Below, one piece after another: positions 60,592 through 64,000 of a stretch of 64,000 nt of DNA. Numbering within the stretch: position 1 is the first letter of the stretch; the number at the start of each line of letters is the position of its first letter. The stretch is from Ferrimonas kyonanensis DSM 18153 (lineage in GTDB: Bacteria; Pseudomonadota; Gammaproteobacteria; Enterobacterales; Shewanellaceae). The notes under the pieces were generated by a model. The model did not search any database, was not told the DNA's origin, and worked only from the letters and a program-made list of their open reading frames with translations. The position numbers and the translations under genes are program-made. The stretch covers positions 1 through 64,000 of the forward strand of contig NZ_KE384363.1 in NCBI RefSeq assembly GCF_000425405.1, written 5' to 3'.

Positions 60592-61313
60592 AGCATGCCT
60601 CCGTTGACCGACAGCACCTGCCGGGTAATGTAGCTGGCATCGTCGCTCATCAGGAAATCGACGGCGGCGGCCACCTCTTGGGGCTGACCGAAGCGACGCA
60701 CCGGCACCATCTCTTTCAACTGAGCCTGGGGCAAGTCGTCGGTCATGTCGGTCTCGATCAACCCGGGGGCCACGCAGTTAACGGTGATTTTGCGTTTTGC
60801 CAACTCCAGCGCCAGCGCCTTAGTGGCGCCAATGATGCCCGCTTTGGCGGCGCTGTAATTGACCTGACCTCGATTGCCCGCCACGCCGGACAGCGACGAC
60901 AGGGTCACAATCCGCCCCCCTTTGCGCGCTTGCACCATCGGCATCACACAGGGGTGAACCACATGGTAAAACCCGTCCAGGTTAGTGCGCAGCACCTTGT
61001 CCCAACTGGCTTCGGTCATCGCCGGGAAGGCACTGTCATCACTGATGCCGGCGTTACATACCACGCCATAATAGGCACCATGGCTTTCAATATCGGCCTC
61101 GAGTACGCTTCGACAAGCCTCGCCATCGGCCAGGTCAAATTGCACCAAACGGCACTCGGCCCCCTTTTGGCGACAGGCCTCAGCCACCGACTCGGCCGCC
61201 GCCTGGTTGCTGTGATAATGAAGCACCAGCTCCACGCCATCATTGGCCAGGCGCTCGGCAATGGCGCGGCCGATCCCCCGGCTGGCACCGGTAATGAGTA
61301 TGCGTCGTGTCAT
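60588..61313 (-). CDS. apeQ: 3-ketoacyl-ACP reductase, aryl polyene type (ApeQ-like)
   Basis: This 241-residue SDR enzyme reduces 3-ketoacyl-ACP intermediates with NADPH. It shows ITGASRGIGRAIAE at the N-terminus, NAG in VCNAGISDD near residue 90, and the catalytic Ser-Tyr-Lys set in TLSSLSG and VNYSAAKAG near 140-158. The end SYITRQVLSVNGGML is standard for FabG. It lies between the dehydratase gene (TGATG overlap) and the ketosynthase gene (GTGA overlap), so all are translated in series. Confidence 0.9.
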   Translation of the reverse strand: MTRRILITGASRGIGRAIAERLANDGVELVLHYHSNQAAAESVAEACRQKGAECRLVQFDLADGEACRSVLEADIESHGAYYGVVCNAGISDDSAFPAMTEASWDKVLRTNLDGFYHVVHPCVMPMVQARKGGRIVTLSSLSGVAGNRGQVNYSAAKAGIIGATKALALELAKRKITVNCVAPGLIETDMTDDLPQAQLKEMVPVRRFGQPQEVAAAVDFLMSDDASYITRQVLSVNGGML

Positions 61314-61762
61314 CAGGGTGTTCCTAAAAATTCATTAACGTTATTGGGTTGAAAGACATTGATTTTCGCACTGGCTATGGCGATCTCATCCTGATGGATG
61401 TCACACTGAAACGACGCCATGCCGTCCGAGTCCTGATACAGCCTTTCTACCGTAATTCGATAGGGTTTTCCCAACTCAAAAGCGGGATTGTGAACCGTGT
61501 AACGACGGGTGCCCAGCAGAAAACCGATGCGCACTGGCCGACCTTGTTGATGCGCCTCGATGCCGGCCAGCGCCGCCACCGTCTGAGCCATGTACTCCAT
61601 CCCGACCCACTCTGGGACCCGTTGCAGTTTGGCATCATAGAATGGCGATGTCTCACTCAGTTGCAACTGGCAACACAGCCGGTTGTCCTGATGACACACC
61701 AGTTCATCAATAAGGATCATCGGCTCATCATGCGGCAGGTACGCCGCCAGAGGGTGACTCAT
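61313..61762 (-). CDS. apeP: Hotdog 3-hydroxyacyl-ACP dehydratase (ApeP-like)
   Basis: This 149-residue single-hotdog protein belongs to the FabA/FabZ-like group of aryl polyene clusters. It has YLPHDEPMILIDELV at the start, VPEWVGMEYMAQTVAALAGIEAH near residue 50, and RIGFLLGTRRYTVH. The usual FabZ catalytic His followed by Pro (HFP) is replaced (SPFYDAK), so this subunit may be the non-catalytic or half-active partner, as described for ApeP with ApeI. ApeI would lie outside the window. The ATG at 61762 follows GAGGT; an in-frame TTG three bases earlier is less likely. Confidence 0.8.
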   Translation of the reverse strand: MSHPLAAYLPHDEPMILIDELVCHQDNRLCCQLQLSETSPFYDAKLQRVPEWVGMEYMAQTVAALAGIEAHQQGRPVRIGFLLGTRRYTVHNPAFELGKPYRITVERLYQDSDGMASFQCDIHQDEIAIASAKINVFQPNNVNEFLGTP

Positions 61763-61765
61763 CAA

Positions 61766-62953
61766 TTACCTCTCACAAGAAAAAATCAGGGCGATGTTAC
61801 TGCCGCCAAACGCAAAAGAGTTGCTCAACAAATAGGCACCAGAGCGCGGCAACCGGTGAGATTCCTGGGCCAGCGACACCGGAGCCAGGGCACTGTCCCA
61901 CTCCCCCCACAGTCGCTGCGGAGGCAGTTTGAGTTCGCTATTGCTGTCACTGAGCAACGCCCAGCACATGGCGGCTTCTAATGCGCCGGCGGCACCCAGT
62001 GTATGGCCGGTCATCCCTTTGGTGCTGCTGACTGGCACCCGATCACCAAATATTCGAAACACCGCATCGCACTCCATGGCATCATTGAGCGGCGTGCCGG
62101 TACCATGAAGGTTGATGTAGCTGATGGCCTGCGGAGAGATCCGTGCCATGGCCAGCGCAGCGCGCATCGCCGCTTCGGCGCCGTGTCCCTGTGGGTGGGG
62201 GGCCGACACATGATGCGCATCGCTGCTCTCACCCGCGCCGCACAGGCGCACACCACCGGCTTCCCGAGTCATCACAAACAATACCGACGCCTCGCCGATA
62301 TTGATGCCATCACGCCCCTGGGTCAGGGGGGCCCCCTGCCCCTTTGAGTAAGACTCCAGGGCATCGAAGCCATTGATGGTCAGCCTGCACAGGCTGTCAC
62401 TGCCACCACAGATCACCGCGTCCACCTTGCCTTGCTGCAGCAGTCTGGCGGCCGCCGCCAGCGCTTTGGCCGCCGAGGAGCACGCCGTTGAAATGGTGTA
62501 GGCAATGCCTGGCAGGTTAAACCGCTCGGCCACAAACAGGGCACAGGTCCCCATCTCCTGTTTACGATAGTCATAGCTGCGCGCCTCGGGCGCCCGGTCA
62601 TCATCGGCCCACAACGTGTTCTCATAGGCCTCGATGCCCGACGTTGAGGTGCCCAGAATCACCGCCAGCCGATCACGGCCATAGCGGTTGACGGCCTCCT
62701 GAACCTGGCCATCGATCTGCTCACAGCAATTGGCCAACATTCGGTTGTTGCGACAATCCCAATGAGCCAGCGATTCCGGCAACGGCTGGCTTAGGGCAGC
62801 GGCCTGCCCCACGACGGTAGCACGGTTCAGATGGAAGGCGTCGCTGCTGGCAATGGCACCGGCCTCGGCGGCAAGGATTCCCCGCAACAACTGCTCGGGA
62901 GTCTTGCCCAAAGGGCTGAATACCCCCGGTTGCCCCAGTTTTACCCCGTTCAT
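61766..62953 (-). CDS. apeO: Beta-ketoacyl-ACP synthase, aryl polyene type (ApeO-like)
   Basis: This 395-residue ketosynthase has a complete active site: Cys in TISTACSSAAKAL near residue 158, His in INLHGTGTPLND near 285, and His in KGMTGHTLGAAG near 320. In known aryl polyene clusters the protein in this position, ApeO, works with the chain-length factor ApeC, which is not in the window. It overlaps the lipoprotein gene by four bases (ATGA) and is three bases from the dehydratase start. A KAS at the head of the KS-DH-KR-KS set is the core of the polyene elongation machinery. Confidence 0.85.
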   Translation of the reverse strand: MNGVKLGQPGVFSPLGKTPEQLLRGILAAEAGAIASSDAFHLNRATVVGQAAALSQPLPESLAHWDCRNNRMLANCCEQIDGQVQEAVNRYGRDRLAVILGTSTSGIEAYENTLWADDDRAPEARSYDYRKQEMGTCALFVAERFNLPGIAYTISTACSSAAKALAAAARLLQQGKVDAVICGGSDSLCRLTINGFDALESYSKGQGAPLTQGRDGINIGEASVLFVMTREAGGVRLCGAGESSDAHHVSAPHPQGHGAEAAMRAALAMARISPQAISYINLHGTGTPLNDAMECDAVFRIFGDRVPVSSTKGMTGHTLGAAGALEAAMCWALLSDSNSELKLPPQRLWGEWDSALAPVSLAQESHRLPRSGAYLLSNSFAFGGSNIALIFSCER

Positions 62954-63516
62954 AATGACTCCTGGATCAGGGTGCTAAGGGTCATGCTAACCCCGTACAG
63001 ATGGTGTTCAAACCGGCGCTGATCCGCCGGCCCGGTGATGGTCACCAGCGGCACGCCTTCGCTGCTGAGTTGGCGGCAATTCAGACCGTCGCACTGCGAC
63101 GTTAATTGAGCCGGTCCATTCAGGCGCGATGCCAACTCGGCCAGTGGCCGCTCCGACAGTTGCACCATCGCCAGCAACCAGGCCGGATCTAACCCTCCAG
63201 GCAACCCGTGAACCTCGGACTCAAGCTGGTTGTCACTCCACTGAATCACCAGACTGATCTGCCCCAGCCCACCGGTGGCGGCCAGCACTCGCCGGCCAGG
63301 CAGACGCTCATCCACGCCCTGCAACGCCAATGCCGGCAGCGTTGGATCGTCAAACGCCAACTGCACCCGCTGCACAACCCGCGTCGGGGCAATGTCGGTT
63401 GCCGCCGGCAACAGGCAGTAAGACACCGACGGACTCAAGCGGGCACACTCGCCGCCCGGTAATCGCATCGCACACCCGGATAACGCCAACAGCAACACCA
63501 GACTCAACCACCGCAT
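62950..63516 (-). CDS. DUF3261-type lipoprotein of the aryl polyene operon
   Basis: This 188-residue protein has a clear lipoprotein signal (LLALSGCAM, Cys at residue 15). The mature part is rich in beta strands and has a Pro-x-Val-x-Tyr-Cys segment (SPSVSYCLLPA). It matches the small DUF3261-like lipoproteins that sit between the oxidoreductase and the first ketosynthase in aryl polyene clusters. The role may be to help move or anchor the polyene lipid at the outer membrane. ATG 63516 overlaps the stop of the upstream gene (TGATG); an ATG at 63525 is also in frame. Confidence 0.75.
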   Translation of the reverse strand: MRWLSLVLLLALSGCAMRLPGGECARLSPSVSYCLLPAATDIAPTRVVQRVQLAFDDPTLPALALQGVDERLPGRRVLAATGGLGQISLVIQWSDNQLESEVHGLPGGLDPAWLLAMVQLSERPLAELASRLNGPAQLTSQCDGLNCRQLSSEGVPLVTITGPADQRRFEHHLYGVSMTLSTLIQESL

Positions 63517-64000
63517 CACTGGCATACCTCTACCAGGGCCGCCAACCGCCGGGCACTGTCCTTCACAAAGGGGTTATCTCGGTCCCAGGCGTAACCAGCC
63601 AGGATTGAGCACACCATCTGCCGAATCTTAGGGTTGGCGTTTTCATGGAACACCACGCTCTGAAAGCGGCCGTCGTACCAGGCTTTGACGTAGGTTTTAA
63701 AGGTGTCCACCCCCTCCTGAAGCGGGCGGCTGTACTCCTGCTGCCAGTCCACCGCTTGCCCCTGAAGTTGCCGATGCAAAACGTCGGCAGCCAGCACCGC
63801 CGATTTCATGGCAATGGTGACGCCGGAGGAAAACACCGGATCGAGAAACTCGCCGGCGTTGCCCAGCAGGGCAAAGCGAGGCCCCGCCAGACGACTGACG
63901 TTGGCTGAATAGCCTTGCAACTGATTGACCGGCTGATCGAAACGGGCATCAGCCAACACCGCCGCCAGGCTGGGAGTATCGGCAACCCAGCGCTTCAGCG
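63516..64000 (-). CDS. FAD-dependent oxidoreductase (tryptophan-halogenase-like), C-terminal part
   Basis: The visible 161 residues are the C-terminal part; the gene continues beyond the right edge. The stretch PRFALLGNAGEFLDPVFSSGVTIAMKSAVLAADVL is the GD-motif region of PHBH-type flavoproteins, such as halogenase-like NAD(P)/FAD-dependent oxidoreductases of aryl polyene clusters. It ends FVKDSARRLAALVEVCQ. It is the most upstream gene seen of the operon and is coupled to the lipoprotein gene by TGATG. The N-terminal FAD-binding GxGxxG is outside the window, so the exact family is not settled. Confidence 0.8.
   Translation of the reverse strand, partial: LKRWVADTPSLAAVLADARFDQPVNQLQGYSANVSRLAGPRFALLGNAGEFLDPVFSSGVTIAMKSAVLAADVLHRQLQGQAVDWQQEYSRPLQEGVDTFKTYVKAWYDGRFQSVVFHENANPKIRQMVCSILAGYAWDRDNPFVKDSARRLAALVEVCQ

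Overview
The window looks like chromosome from a Gammaproteobacterium of the Alteromonadales type, and I would guess a Ferrimonas- or Shewanella-like organism. The reasons are a GC-rich genome with strong Shine-Dalgarno sites, a pabB-nudL pair, gmhB placed upstream of an rRNA-type promoter, a KefG-KefB pair, polar-type flagellins with FliB, class I fumarase, a DcaP-type porin and an aryl polyene gene block. No 16S sequence is present, so the genus is inference.

Layout. 1-6950: an rRNA-like promoter fires off the left edge, followed by gmhB, rhlE, a 39-codon small gene, a LysR and a LuxR-type regulator, and an ornithine cyclodeaminase-family / Xaa-Pro peptidase operon. 6951-11500: an iron-uptake unit with two Fur-box-like sites, a TonB-dependent receptor and a PepSY-flavodoxin-reductase fusion. 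11500-14670: a collapsed nitroreductase remnant, two hotdog dehydratases, an RbgA-like GTPase, DUF2164 and VOC proteins, and tRNA-Ser(UGA). 14800-15840: a six-copy array of paired inverted repeats with no genes. 15878-24600: LysR/MFS pair, Omp85-type barrel, BCCT transporter, a DnaQ-like exonuclease with a cNMP/CBS/DUF294 protein. 24600-33700: an HlyD/YibI-like pair, KefB-KefG, an acetyltransferase with a damaged 5' end, a NUDIX-HAD fusion, small membrane proteins and an AraC regulator. 33767-37144: fliB next to two flagellins. 37307-44395: DcaP porin, S9 peptidase, fumarase and a hybrid histidine kinase.

44402-48326 holds a rhodanese/histidine-kinase operon divergent from a tightly coupled four-gene operon: a TlpA-like thioredoxin, a DUF4266 lipoprotein ending in GGGCGCN, a DUF3570 outer-membrane barrel and an ApbE flavin transferase. 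This is my best candidate for an incompletely described envelope redox system.

48408-59313: pabB-nudL, asnS, a 31-codon membrane peptide gene, an M3 metallopeptidase lipoprotein, an RsgA-type GTPase with an unusual leader, a HEAT-like repeat protein, a PagL-like deacylase and a B12-binding radical SAM enzyme. 59371-64000: the distal part of an aryl polyene operon (two ketosynthases, ketoreductase, dehydratase, DUF3261 lipoprotein, FAD-dependent oxidoreductase), which runs off the right edge. Its genes overlap by 1-4 bases, or in one case have a gap of three bases, and read right to left.
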